Below are positions 26,813 through 36,090 of a stretch of 64,000 nt of DNA, one piece after another. The DNA comes from CAVPPA01 sp050730755 (lineage in GTDB: Bacteria; Patescibacteriota; Saccharimonadia; Saccharimonadales; UBA4665). The stretch's first letter is position 1. Each line of letters starts with the position of its first letter. A program made the position numbers and the translations under genes. The stretch spans positions 62,001 through 126,000 of the forward strand of contig JBOHNR010000008.1 of NCBI GenBank assembly GCA_050730755.1. The letters run 5' to 3'. Under the pieces are notes generated by a model. That model saw only the letters and a program-made list of their open reading frames with translations, did no database searches and had not been told where the DNA came from.

Positions 26813-27994
26813 ATGGATAAAGACGTTGCCATTAAAGTCGAACATATCAGTAAAACTTTTAAGCTGCCACACGAAAAAGCTTCTTCTCTAAAAGGCGCTC
26901 TAATTGATTTCACTCGTCATAAAAAAGGTTACGAAAATCAACGAGTCCTCCAAGATATTTCCCTAGAAATAAAAAAAGGTGAATTTTTCGGTATAGTTGG
27001 CCGTAACGGCTCGGGTAAAAGCACCTTGCTAAAATTGTTAGCTGGTATCTATTTACCAAATAAAGGGGAGATCCATATAAATGGTAGATTAACGCCCTTT
27101 ATCGAACTTGGTGTTGGTTTTAACCCGGAGTTGACTGGTAGAGAAAATGTATTTCTGAATGGTGCTCTTCTTGGATTTAATCGCCGAGAAATGAAAGCTA
27201 TGTATCAAGATATTGTTGATTTTGCCGAGCTTGATAAATTTATGGACCAAAAGCTCAAGAATTATTCTTCAGGTATGCAGGTTAGACTAGCATTTTCGGT
27301 TGCCATTCGTGCCAATGCAGACATCCTACTTATTGACGAAGTACTAGCAGTAGGCGATCAAAGTTTTAAAGAAAAATGCCTAGATTATTTTGCCAAAATA
27401 AAGGATTCTGGTAAAACAATTGTTTTTGTAACGCACGATATGGATAATGTAGAACGTTTTTGCGGCCGAGTGTTTGTTCTGGATAAACAAGCAGGGATAA
27501 ACGGATTATATTCAGTTCCAGAAGCGGTATCAATTTACAATGAACTTAATCATGAAAGTGCCACAAACATCGATTTTGAAAAAAGGGAAAAAGGAGAGGT
27601 TTATATCAAAAAAATTCGTCTCCTCGGGAGCAATAGAAACGAACAAGCTATATTTATGCAAGGTAAGCAGCTTACCATTGAGATTCAAGTTGATAGTACT
27701 CTGGAAACTCCAGAAAAAATCACTGTTGGTCTTGCGTTTCATGACAAAGACAACATTAATCTCGCGGGTCCTAACAGCCGCGGTCATAGTTTCTCAACTG
27801 AAAATAAGAGTATCTTGTATACCATCAAGAAACTGCCATTTAATATTGGTGAGTATAATTTAACAGTTGCTCTACTAGACGGTAATTCAGCAAAGCAATA
27901 TGACATTATAGATAGAGGAGTTAAGTTTTTTGTAAATACCCCAAAGGGCTACCTAGGGAAAGTGATTCCAGAAGATTCCTGGAAAATAAAATAA
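26813..27994 (+). CDS. wzt: ABC exporter ATPase with C-terminal glycan-binding domain (Wzt-like)
   Basis: Drives Wzm. Seen: Walker A GRNGSGKST near residue 64, ABC signature YSSGMQVRLAF near 157, Walker B ILLIDEVLAVGDQ near 178, H-loop FVTHDM near 210. Residues about 250-393 form a separate beta-rich C-terminal domain like the Wzt carbohydrate-binding domain, which recognises the modified glycan end before export. ATG 26813 is chosen over an upstream in-frame start because GCGGAGG at 26797-26803 precedes it and the frame before it is inside wzm. A methyltransferase follows four bases later, possibly the chain-end modifier. Confidence 0.92.
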   Translation: MDKDVAIKVEHISKTFKLPHEKASSLKGALIDFTRHKKGYENQRVLQDISLEIKKGEFFGIVGRNGSGKSTLLKLLAGIYLPNKGEIHINGRLTPFIELGVGFNPELTGRENVFLNGALLGFNRREMKAMYQDIVDFAELDKFMDQKLKNYSSGMQVRLAFSVAIRANADILLIDEVLAVGDQSFKEKCLDYFAKIKDSGKTIVFVTHDMDNVERFCGRVFVLDKQAGINGLYSVPEAVSIYNELNHESATNIDFEKREKGEVYIKKIRLLGSNRNEQAIFMQGKQLTIEIQVDSTLETPEKITVGLAFHDKDNINLAGPNSRGHSFSTENKSILYTIKKLPFNIGEYNLTVALLDGNSAKQYDIIDRGVKFFVNTPKGYLGKVIPEDSWKIK

Positions 27995-27998
27995 GATT

Positions 27999-29003
27999 AT
28001 GAACTCACTAGAGCTCGAGAAAGTAGTTCCATTTGACCAGTATAGTAGACAATTTCAAGTTTCCATTATCCTAAAAATTTTGAAAAAAAATAAAAAGCCA
28101 CTGGCTATTTTGGATGTTGGTGGCTACAAGGGTAGAAGCAAAGATTTCTTACCGTCAGATGACGTAACGGTCGTAGATCTTTACGACATCAAAGAAGAGG
28201 GATACGTAAGAGGCAGTGGTTTTGATTTGCCGTTTCCATTTAGAAGTTTTGATTTCGTTGTGAGTTTCGACACGCTAGAACATATACCTGTTAATAAGAG
28301 AGACAACTTTATAGAAGAGTGTGAAAGAGTAGCTAAAAGGGGGATCATAATATGCGCTCCTAACAAAACCCCAGAGAATGAACTAATTGAGGAAAAATTA
28401 AACGATTTATATAAAAAATTGCACCACAAATCGCACAGATGGCTTGAAGAGCATATGGAATACAAGATCCCAGATTTTGATTTGCTCGAAAAAAAAGTAC
28501 AAGAGCATGGTATTTTTACAAACCGATTCTACAGCAATAAGAGTCAGCTCTGGTTTCTTATGCAACAGGCCATATTTATGAATTCAAAATTTACTTTTGG
28601 CGCAGAAAAACTAATTGAATTAAATGAGTTTTATAATAAAAATTTTAAATATGATGGTGGTGGCTCAGATATAACTTCTTATAGACAAATTCTTTGTGGT
28701 TTAGAAAATGAAGATGAATCGACGAACTTGAATAAGGCAATGAGTAAGTTCAATAATCCAATTGAACCGCTCATAGAATTAGAATTGATTGAAAAAATAA
28801 ATGATTACTTTACAACCTTAATTATTAAAACAGCCCAGCAGTCTAAAAACTATGAAGATCTATATATGTTTAATATGAACCTAGCCGAAGAACGCGAAAA
28901 GATAAATAAAAATTTGCAGACACGCATAAATCAATACGAGAAATTGTTACCCGCAAAGATTATTATAAAAACTAAACAAATGTTACGAAAAGTGAAGAAA
29001 TGA
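27999..29003 (+). CDS. SAM-dependent class I methyltransferase
   Basis: Probably methylates a sugar in the exported glycan. Seen: N-terminal SAM-binding Rossmann core with LAILDVGGYKGRS (motif I) near residue 40, VVDLYDI, then VVSFDTLEHIPV (motif IV/post) near 87, typical of the Methyltransf_11 group. Residues 150-334 are helical and charged, with a coiled-coil-like region near the C-terminus. Location between Wzt and glycosyltransferases suggests it caps or decorates the chain, as in O-antigen systems where Wzt recognises a methylated terminus. It overlaps the next gene by four bases (ATGA). Confidence 0.8.
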   Translation: MNSLELEKVVPFDQYSRQFQVSIILKILKKNKKPLAILDVGGYKGRSKDFLPSDDVTVVDLYDIKEEGYVRGSGFDLPFPFRSFDFVVSFDTLEHIPVNKRDNFIEECERVAKRGIIICAPNKTPENELIEEKLNDLYKKLHHKSHRWLEEHMEYKIPDFDLLEKKVQEHGIFTNRFYSNKSQLWFLMQQAIFMNSKFTFGAEKLIELNEFYNKNFKYDGGGSDITSYRQILCGLENEDESTNLNKAMSKFNNPIEPLIELELIEKINDYFTTLIIKTAQQSKNYEDLYMFNMNLAEEREKINKNLQTRINQYEKLLPAKIIIKTKQMLRKVKK

Positions 29004-30787
29004 CCGCAGGAAAAATGATCAGCGAGCTGTTGCCCCAAGGATCGAGTCGTAGACTGATGGTTAAGAAGATTATCTCCCGTTTTAAAAAAAATTTAAGCAT
29101 GAGCGGAGTTCTTCCTGACATTTCATACTCCAAGTGGATTAAAGACTGTGAGCCACAACTATTTACTACAAATAAACTGCCTTCTTTCAAACCCCTTCTA
29201 ACTATTGTTGTTCCGGCATTTAATACTCCTGACAAGTATATATTGCCACTTATTTATTCATTGATCGAACAGAAATATCCAAACTGGCAGCTTTGTCTAG
29301 CGGATGGTTCAACAGATCCTTTAAGAGCGATGGCTATAAAAAGTGCATCAGGGAAAGACTCTCGAATTCAATACATCAAGTTGAAGAGGAATTTAGGTAT
29401 AGCAGGTAATACTAACGAAGGCTCAAAGCTGGCCAGGGGTGAATATATTGCTTTTGTTGATCACGATGACACACTCTCACCCCATGCGCTCATGGAAGTA
29501 GTCAAGCTTTTAAATAAACGTCCTAATGCAGAAATAATTTATAGCGATGAAGATAAACTTTCTGATGACGGCAAGTCACGATTACTCCCATTCTTTAAGC
29601 CAGACTGGTCTCCATCTCTCCTAGAAGGAGTTAACTACATGCCTCATTTTTTAGTCATAAAAAAAAGGCTTTTTGATAGTGTTGGTGGTCTAAGGCTCGG
29701 TTTTGATGGTGCTCAAGATTATGATTTATTACTTAGAATTACTGAAAAAACTAAAAAAATCTATCATATTCCAAAGATCTTGTATCACTGGAGGATGGCA
29801 GCAGGATCAACTGCTCGAGCTATCGGCGAAAAAAAATATGCTGACGACGCAGGTCAAAGGGCTCTAACAGAGCATATTAAACGCCAAAATATTAAAGCTA
29901 ACGTAGTAGCGATAGAAGACCGTCCCACAAATTACAGGTTACAGTATACCCTGCCCAAGAACGCAAAAGCGTCAATCATCATTCCGTTTAGAGACAAAGT
30001 TGAATATCTCAAAAAACTAATACCCACTATTATTAAGAATTCAAACGGAGTTAATTTTGAAATCATCCTTATCTCAAATAATAGCGTTGAGCAAAAAACC
30101 ATTAAATATTTGCAAAATGCCACGAGAATTAGTCCAAAAATAAAAATTTATAAATTTGACAAACCTTTCAATTTTTCTGCTATCAATAATTTTGGACGAT
30201 CAAAAGCAACAGGAAATTATTTAGTATTTTTAAATAATGACACTGAAGTTCTAACTGATAATTGGCTTGAGGAACTAATCGGAGTTGCTGCACAAAAAAA
30301 TACGGGCGCAGTCGGACCGATGCTACTTTACCCTGATACGAGGATCCAACATGCTGGTGTTATTTTAGGTATGAAAACTATGGCCGGTCACGTCTTTCGT
30401 TTGCGGAAAGAGGATGAATTAACTCCATTTGGATTGGCAAGTTGGCCACGAAACTATCTTGCGGTGACTGGCGCATGCTTAGTAGTTAGTGTCCAAAAAT
30501 TTGATGAAATCGGTGGTTTTGACGAAAAAATGATAGTTGCCGGTAGCGACGTAGCGCTTTGTATTAAACTTTATGAAAAAGGATATCAGATGGTATATTG
30601 GCCATTCGTGAAACTCGTTCATTATGAAAGTGTCACAGTTGGTACATATGATAACGGTATTATAGGAGACTATAATAGATCACTAACGTATTACACACCA
30701 TATCTGGACTGGAAAGATCCATATTTTAATCAGAACTTAGATCTTATGAATGAATCGGTAGACTTAAGGAGTAAATATGAGGAGTAA
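29000..30787 (+). CDS. Two-domain GT2 glycosyltransferase
   Basis: Seen: two GT-A modules in one 595-residue protein. The first (about 70-290) has LLTIVVPAFNTPDKY, LADGSTD, FVDHDDTLSP, SDEDKLSDDG and ILYHWRM; the second (about 315-560) has ASIIIPFRDKVEYLKKL, FNFSAINNFGRSKATGNYLV, FLNNDTEVLT and a later G-x-D acceptor region. This double arrangement is found in chain-building transferases of rhamnan-type and O-antigen clusters. It probably adds two residues per cycle. Start codon overlaps the methyltransferase stop, the end overlaps the next gene by 11 bases. Sugar not determinable. Confidence 0.85.
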   Translation: MTAGKMISELLPQGSSRRLMVKKIISRFKKNLSMSGVLPDISYSKWIKDCEPQLFTTNKLPSFKPLLTIVVPAFNTPDKYILPLIYSLIEQKYPNWQLCLADGSTDPLRAMAIKSASGKDSRIQYIKLKRNLGIAGNTNEGSKLARGEYIAFVDHDDTLSPHALMEVVKLLNKRPNAEIIYSDEDKLSDDGKSRLLPFFKPDWSPSLLEGVNYMPHFLVIKKRLFDSVGGLRLGFDGAQDYDLLLRITEKTKKIYHIPKILYHWRMAAGSTARAIGEKKYADDAGQRALTEHIKRQNIKANVVAIEDRPTNYRLQYTLPKNAKASIIIPFRDKVEYLKKLIPTIIKNSNGVNFEIILISNNSVEQKTIKYLQNATRISPKIKIYKFDKPFNFSAINNFGRSKATGNYLVFLNNDTEVLTDNWLEELIGVAAQKNTGAVGPMLLYPDTRIQHAGVILGMKTMAGHVFRLRKEDELTPFGLASWPRNYLAVTGACLVVSVQKFDEIGGFDEKMIVAGSDVALCIKLYEKGYQMVYWPFVKLVHYESVTVGTYDNGIIGDYNRSLTYYTPYLDWKDPYFNQNLDLMNESVDLRSKYEE

Positions 30788-32072
30788 ATTAGTTAAAAAG
30801 GCTACTAATACTTATAAAAACCAGGGCAGTAAAGCACTTGTAAAAAAAACTCTACGTTTTGGATATAGAAAAACGACAGATCCTATATTCCGAAGGAAAG
30901 ACAGGAAATACTACAAACAGCTATGGGAAGAATATGCTTTTGTCTCAAACCCCATATTTCAAATTACATCTGAAGATATTCGAGAAAGTCAATTATTAGT
31001 GGAGCGAACAAAGCTAACTAAAATATTAACTGCAAATTGGTTCGTACCGAACTTCGATCATCTTAGCTTTGGTGGTATTTTTACGATATTCCGGTTTGTT
31101 GAAAAATTTTCCTCTGAGGGAGTAATAAATCGGATTATTATTTACGACAAACCTTCTTTTGATGTTGCTAAATTAAAATTAGATATCAAAGACAAATTCC
31201 CAAATTTAAAAAAATACGAAATAATAATTTTTGACCACAATAACGACGATGTAAATAAATTGCCTGAATGCGATATTGCAATCTGTTCGTTTTGGGTCTC
31301 TGCTTACTTACTGCTTAAATTTAATAAAACCAAACGAAAATACTATTTCATTCAAGACTACGAACCGCTTTTTTACCCCGGCGGTTCAACTTATGCCCTC
31401 GCAGAATCTACATACAGATTTGGGTTTAAAGGTTTGGTAAACACACCTGGACTGCTTGCAGCTATCAACAAACGACACGGTACGGAGGGAATTAGTTTTA
31501 TCCCCGCTGTAGATCAAACGATATACCATCCTGATCCAAAAAGAAAGAAAGCCACAAAAACAAGAGTTTTCTTTTATGCTAGACCCAATAACCCTCGGAA
31601 TGCATTCAATCTAGGTATCACAATTATCAAGCAATTGCTAGATAATTACGGGAAAAATATTGAAATCATAACAGCAGGAGCGAAGTGGAAAGAGTCAGCT
31701 TATGGTTTACGCGGTAAAATAACAAATTTGGGCTTAATAGAGTCAGTTAGTGAAGTAGCAAACCTCTATAGGAATTGTGATATAGGCTTCGTGTATATGC
31801 TATCCAAACATCCTTCATACCAACCGTTCGAGTTTATGGCGTCTGGGATGGCAACCGTAACAAATAATAATGAAGATAATTTATGGTTACTCAAGGATGG
31901 CGAAAACTGCCTACTTAGCGAGCCGTCAGCCTCCGCCATGGTTGAGAAAATATCATTATTGATTGAAAATGAGAAACTCAGAAGAAAGATTGCTAATAAT
32001 GGGCTTAATTCTTTGGGCTACACATGGTCCCGGCAACTTGAGATGATCTGGAGCGATATCAAGCAGTATTGA
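30777..32072 (+). CDS. WsaF-like glycosyltransferase (rhamnosyltransferase-type)
   Basis: GT-B fold enzyme resembling WsaF, a beta-1,2-rhamnosyltransferase of Geobacillus S-layer glycan synthesis. Seen: after a basic N-terminal 60 residues, the segment KILTANWFVPNFDHLSFGG, the family motif FIQDYEPLFYPGGSTYAL near residue 197, a hinge, and the C-terminal donor region YMLSKHPSYQPFEFMASGM. The likely donor dTDP-rhamnose fits the rmlA/rmlB genes at 44.5-46.5 kb, although rmlD is not in this window. Last gene of the exporter operon. Family call is firm, exact linkage is inference. Confidence 0.8.
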   Translation: MRSKLVKKATNTYKNQGSKALVKKTLRFGYRKTTDPIFRRKDRKYYKQLWEEYAFVSNPIFQITSEDIRESQLLVERTKLTKILTANWFVPNFDHLSFGGIFTIFRFVEKFSSEGVINRIIIYDKPSFDVAKLKLDIKDKFPNLKKYEIIIFDHNNDDVNKLPECDIAICSFWVSAYLLLKFNKTKRKYYFIQDYEPLFYPGGSTYALAESTYRFGFKGLVNTPGLLAAINKRHGTEGISFIPAVDQTIYHPDPKRKKATKTRVFFYARPNNPRNAFNLGITIIKQLLDNYGKNIEIITAGAKWKESAYGLRGKITNLGLIESVSEVANLYRNCDIGFVYMLSKHPSYQPFEFMASGMATVTNNNEDNLWLLKDGENCLLSEPSASAMVEKISLLIENEKLRRKIANNGLNSLGYTWSRQLEMIWSDIKQY

Positions 32073-32086
32073 GATAAAAAAGTACT

Positions 32087-32908
32087 CTATCTCTCAGTAA
32101 ATTCTAGGTTTTTAATGTTTTGAAGTATGGATTCCGAACGAGAAATTTTCTCAAGAATTAAAATATCTTGACCATTTGATCCATTCATACCTGACCACAT
32201 ACCACGATGGGCAAAATTACCATGTACTCCTAGACTTGCACTTTTAAGCATTGATCGTATTTTCCGAGGCGTATATCCAATAGCGCCTTCAGGATAATCC
32301 TTGTCATTGATATAACAGTACCTGTTCATCTTGTACTTGAATGATAGGGGATGGCGGTGCCCTTTACTTTTACCTCTATTGAGAGAATCAAGTGCTTTGT
32401 CGTCAATGATAAAAAAAGATGCTAAAACTAATCCATCAGGCTTAAGTACTCTACCAAACTCTTTTAAATAATAAACTATATCACCCTCAAACATATGCGT
32501 AAAAACAGAGTGCAAAAATATTCTATCAACTGAGTTATCTCTTGCTGGAAGCTTAATATCCCTTGGCGTTATAGAGCCACTGCTATTATGAATCTGGCTT
32601 TTAATATCATAATAGTAAAATTTAAAGTTTCCATGGCGCTTAGTTATATTCTGCTGCGACCAATCTATACTTGGTTTAATAATGTCAAAACCGACATACT
32701 TGCCTTTGTCGGATAGAATCTTAGCTAGTTGAATTGCATCACGTCCAACACCAGAACCAACCTCAAGTACAAAATCGTTAGGATTTAATGGAGTATACTT
32801 ACGGTACATTTCAACGTGATATTGGGATATAGTTTCCCAATCATCAATTCCGCCACCGGTCAAAAAAATTAATTCTTTTGGTATTTTATAGCCATCGTAG
32901 CTAAACAT
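32087..32908 (-). CDS. SAM-dependent methyltransferase
   Basis: Class I methyltransferase. Seen: FVLEVGSGVGRDAIQLAK (motif I) near residue 52, YVGFDIIKPSIDW, and FLHSVFTHMFEGDIVYYLKEFGRVLKPDG as the catalytic/post motifs, the pattern of sugar or small-molecule O-methyltransferases. About 273 residues from ATG 32908. A TTG at 32923 with a GGAG site five bases before it is a real alternative start. Converges with the WsaF-like gene after a 14-base gap. Low G+C, like the rest of the glycan region. Probably another glycan-modifying enzyme. Confidence 0.78.
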   Translation of the reverse strand: MFSYDGYKIPKELIFLTGGGIDDWETISQYHVEMYRKYTPLNPNDFVLEVGSGVGRDAIQLAKILSDKGKYVGFDIIKPSIDWSQQNITKRHGNFKFYYYDIKSQIHNSSGSITPRDIKLPARDNSVDRIFLHSVFTHMFEGDIVYYLKEFGRVLKPDGLVLASFFIIDDKALDSLNRGKSKGHRHPLSFKYKMNRYCYINDKDYPEGAIGYTPRKIRSMLKSASLGVHGNFAHRGMWSGMNGSNGQDILILEKISRSESILQNIKNLEFTER

Positions 32909-33006
32909 TTTATTTCTACGCAAAAAAACTCCGTATTTTCTCAGATATTATTAATTTTATGTTACCTATGATACGTTGATGCGGAATTGAATACAATAAT
33001 CTATTG

Positions 33007-35391
33007 TCAGTAAAGAGTTTGACTAATCAAAAATAGAGAAAGATCAGCGTTATTAATTACACTTGCCGGATGATTTAGTCCGCCATACGCAATGAAAGCG
33101 CTCATAGTAGCGACATAATGAATTGCCCCACCTGATGCATAATATATTTCACTGTTATCTGTATCGTATAAGAAAGGCGAAAGCTGAGGAGCCTGAACGT
33201 TCTTTATTGTTTGAGTGCTAGCACTTTGAAATTGTGAGTTGATTACACCGTAATCACCAGCAATTCCCGATGGAAGACTATACATGCTATTTGTACCCAC
33301 AATATAATAGACATTGTTTGCCAGACTATTTCCTAAAGGTAATGACGCCACGGGGTAATCGCTGACTATTGTAGAAGGACAATTTATTACACCTCCCCAA
33401 TTAAACCCATAAGCGTTGAAAATGGTTGGACTAGGAATCCATGTAGTTTCACCGTTATTTATAACATACAGCTTTTGCTGACTGTCTCCTTGAATAGCAA
33501 TAATAGTACCGTCACCAAGAGCATAATTACCCTCGGTTGCGCCCTGTACTTTATCTGGCTCCAAGTTTGTTGTCTGATCTGCTGTTATCCCCAGGTTATA
33601 GTAATCCGTCATAGTTGGTACATAGTGAGTCATTCCGTTACTTAGCTCATAAATATCTTGCCCGGTCCACACATATTCCTGTAAAGTGGTCTCTGGCAAG
33701 CTATTTGCAAGAACCTGGGGCTGTTTATTAAATGTCGCATATTGCCATACGCTCTGAAGAGATGTTGGGATTTGGATGCGACGCCCTTGGTTAATTATGT
33801 ATAAACTATCACTCGAGTCCTCATACCATGGGCTTAGGGTTAAAGAACTGGGCGGAGTTGTTGTGTAACTGGAGGTTGGCACGGCTAATTTTGGGGCATT
33901 ATTAAGAGCCCAATCGTAGTAGCTTTCCATGTTAGGTACTGAATAGTAAGTAGATCCATCATAATAATAAATCGTTGAGCCAGGTGAAAATTCCAAAACA
34001 CCTGGCGTTGCCATGAGAAGAGATCCCAGTGGCTGATTTGAGTTCTCAGCGGATGATACGAGGACATCCGTGCTATTGAGGCCAAGATCAATTAATGTTT
34101 GGGGATTTGCTATTGGTAGCTTTTGTCCAGCTGACATCTCATATATGACACCATTTTGATCAGCTAGATTTGTAAGTGGCCAACCAGTTTGCAAAAACTG
34201 ATTTTCGAATGTAGTACCTAGATCCTGAACTACCGTATCATCGTAGCAACTTAGTCCCCAGGCGGTGCACATAGTCGGGGAAAGATAATAAGTAAAACCA
34301 TTATTAACTAAGTAGACGTTCCCATTATCAGATATTAGATTTGAAAGTGTTCCTTCATTTGTATATTGGGATAATGTAGCATCAGATACGGTCTGCACTG
34401 GGTAAATACTAAGACCGTAATTAATCATAGTATCCCAGTTAGGGATGTAATAACTACTTGAGCCAGTTATGAGATAAATCATACCTGTTGACTGTTGGTA
34501 ATCCAGCGATGCTCCTAGGGGTTGAGCAAATATGGTCGAACCAAACCAGGACGTAAATATGTTATAAAAATTCTCGTTACCAGCAAAATGTGGAGTGTAC
34601 CAATAAAGAGCTGCCGTTGCCCCATCGTCCATCTGAACTGAAGAGCCGTCTATCGTTGTGTAGCCGTCATAGTAAGTGCTGCCTCCGCCTGGGCAAATCT
34701 GCCAAGTTCCTTGTGTCATAGGTCCGCTGTAGCATGTTTGAGGATCATCGGAATTATTCCAATTACCTTGGATTACCGCCCAGCTTATATTGCCTTCTGA
34801 TCTTTGGTCACCAAACTCAAGTAACCACGCAGCGTGAATGACTTGTTGCGAAAATCCAACCTCTAGCGACTTATTGACACATGTGCCACTAACGGATGTT
34901 ACAGCGACTCCGTTGATGGAATATAGTTCTATCCCAGAGTAATTATATTCAGTACCACCATCAGGGCATCCATAGCCAGTAGCTGCCGCGTAGCGTAAAG
35001 TGCTACACCCAGAACTGCCGTCAACAAGACTTTGCTCCTTTTGGAGCGTCGTAAGTAAGACCTCAGGATTAATACCATAGGCTTGCGAAGCATCATAAAT
35101 TACTTGTCCTGCACTTACATTACTTCCGTAGAGAAAACCATCTGTTGGGTTATATCCTGTAGGGTCTGGTGCACTAAAACCAGCGTCAGTGCTTATACAG
35201 CTCGTACTACCAAAATTCGAGTTTAGCCAACTATCTATTTGGGTAGCATTCATTGTGTTTGTATTGTTAAATACTCCATCATCAATAATATTGTCTGGAT
35301 TAAAACTGTCAGCAGTAGCGTTGGAAACAAGCGATAAACAGCACGTTATTGCTATAAACAGTAAGACCAGAACACGGATTCCATGCTTCAT
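33007..35391 (-). CDS. Large secreted protein: lysozyme-like N-domain plus surface repeats
   Basis: Seen: signal peptide (residues 1-27, ending NATA), an N-terminal domain to about 285 with conserved cysteines and the segment PEVLLTTLQKEQSLVDG, like the helical glucosaminidase/transglycosylase-type domain of actinobacterial 'hemagglutinin' proteins; Glu in KEQ could be catalytic. Residues 290-794 contain about seven degenerate repeats of 60-75 residues, each with a hydrophobic-Tyr core and a G-x-x-Y-x-[IVL]-P pattern, probably stacked beta units. Likely a surface adhesin or wall-remodelling protein that contacts the host. Coupled by a four-base overlap with the upstream anchored protein. Function inferred. 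Confidence 0.72.
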   Translation of the reverse strand: MKHGIRVLVLLFIAITCCLSLVSNATADSFNPDNIIDDGVFNNTNTMNATQIDSWLNSNFGSTSCISTDAGFSAPDPTGYNPTDGFLYGSNVSAGQVIYDASQAYGINPEVLLTTLQKEQSLVDGSSGCSTLRYAAATGYGCPDGGTEYNYSGIELYSINGVAVTSVSGTCVNKSLEVGFSQQVIHAAWLLEFGDQRSEGNISWAVIQGNWNNSDDPQTCYSGPMTQGTWQICPGGGSTYYDGYTTIDGSSVQMDDGATAALYWYTPHFAGNENFYNIFTSWFGSTIFAQPLGASLDYQQSTGMIYLITGSSSYYIPNWDTMINYGLSIYPVQTVSDATLSQYTNEGTLSNLISDNGNVYLVNNGFTYYLSPTMCTAWGLSCYDDTVVQDLGTTFENQFLQTGWPLTNLADQNGVIYEMSAGQKLPIANPQTLIDLGLNSTDVLVSSAENSNQPLGSLLMATPGVLEFSPGSTIYYYDGSTYYSVPNMESYYDWALNNAPKLAVPTSSYTTTPPSSLTLSPWYEDSSDSLYIINQGRRIQIPTSLQSVWQYATFNKQPQVLANSLPETTLQEYVWTGQDIYELSNGMTHYVPTMTDYYNLGITADQTTNLEPDKVQGATEGNYALGDGTIIAIQGDSQQKLYVINNGETTWIPSPTIFNAYGFNWGGVINCPSTIVSDYPVASLPLGNSLANNVYYIVGTNSMYSLPSGIAGDYGVINSQFQSASTQTIKNVQAPQLSPFLYDTDNSEIYYASGGAIHYVATMSAFIAYGGLNHPASVINNADLSLFLISQTLY

Positions 35392-35981
35392 GGTGATATC
35401 TTCAGGTCCATAGCGTCAAATGCTGTTTTATTTTGCCCATTAAGGTTAGCAGTAGCTTGTATCTGCCATGTCCCAACAGTCAAGCCTATGCTTTGTAATG
35501 TCCAGTTATTCCAGTATGCTGACCCATCACTGTTTGTTATTTGGCTTGGTAAAGATTTTGTATCACCGTTACTGGTAAAGCTTATAATACAACTGGCTCC
35601 AGGCGTAGTATTACAAACAGAAGTTATCGTATTTGGCGCAGGAGAACCGCTTAGGTTTGGGTGGTGGTCGCTTACAAAATCACCCATAGGCATTAGTAGG
35701 CTTTCATTAGTTGTTGATCCGCTGACTCCACTCTTATTGCCGTTTGATTGTGTAGAAGTACCAGGTAAAGGGTTAGTTTGAGGCTCACCTTTTTGGTTAT
35801 TACTACTTCCTCCGCCACTGGTATCGAGATGACCAGTAAATGCTGCCGGAGGTTTTTGGAATAAATGAACGAACCCAGTTAGTTCTAAGCCACCCATTAC
35901 CAACACAATCAGCAATATAATACCGGTTACAAAAAATAAATATTTTTTGCGATTCGAAAAACGATAATATTTGTTAGGCAT
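35388..35981 (-). CDS. Single-anchor extracytoplasmic protein coupled to the repeat protein
   Basis: Not recognised. A basic N-terminus, one membrane segment at about residues 13-34, a Gly/Ser/Asn/Pro-rich linker (50-95), and a C-terminal beta-sandwich-like domain (about 100-197) with one Cys pair (VCNTTPGASC). Such a fold could bind a surface ligand or the repeat protein encoded next. Stop and next start overlap (ATGA). On the minus strand TAAAAT at 35993-35988 ends six bases before the ATG, so the transcript is probably leaderless. Role unknown. Confidence 0.6.
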   Translation of the reverse strand: MPNKYYRFSNRKKYLFFVTGIILLIVLVMGGLELTGFVHLFQKPPAAFTGHLDTSGGGSSNNQKGEPQTNPLPGTSTQSNGNKSGVSGSTTNESLLMPMGDFVSDHHPNLSGSPAPNTITSVCNTTPGASCIISFTSNGDTKSLPSQITNSDGSAYWNNWTLQSIGLTVGTWQIQATANLNGQNKTAFDAMDLKISP

Positions 35982-36090
35982 GTATTTATTTTAATAACTT
36001 CTCGTTTATTTTAACATAATTATTTTCCCATAAGGAGGATTCTACCCAAAGAGCTACTTATCACACAACATGATAAACTAACACCTAGAA

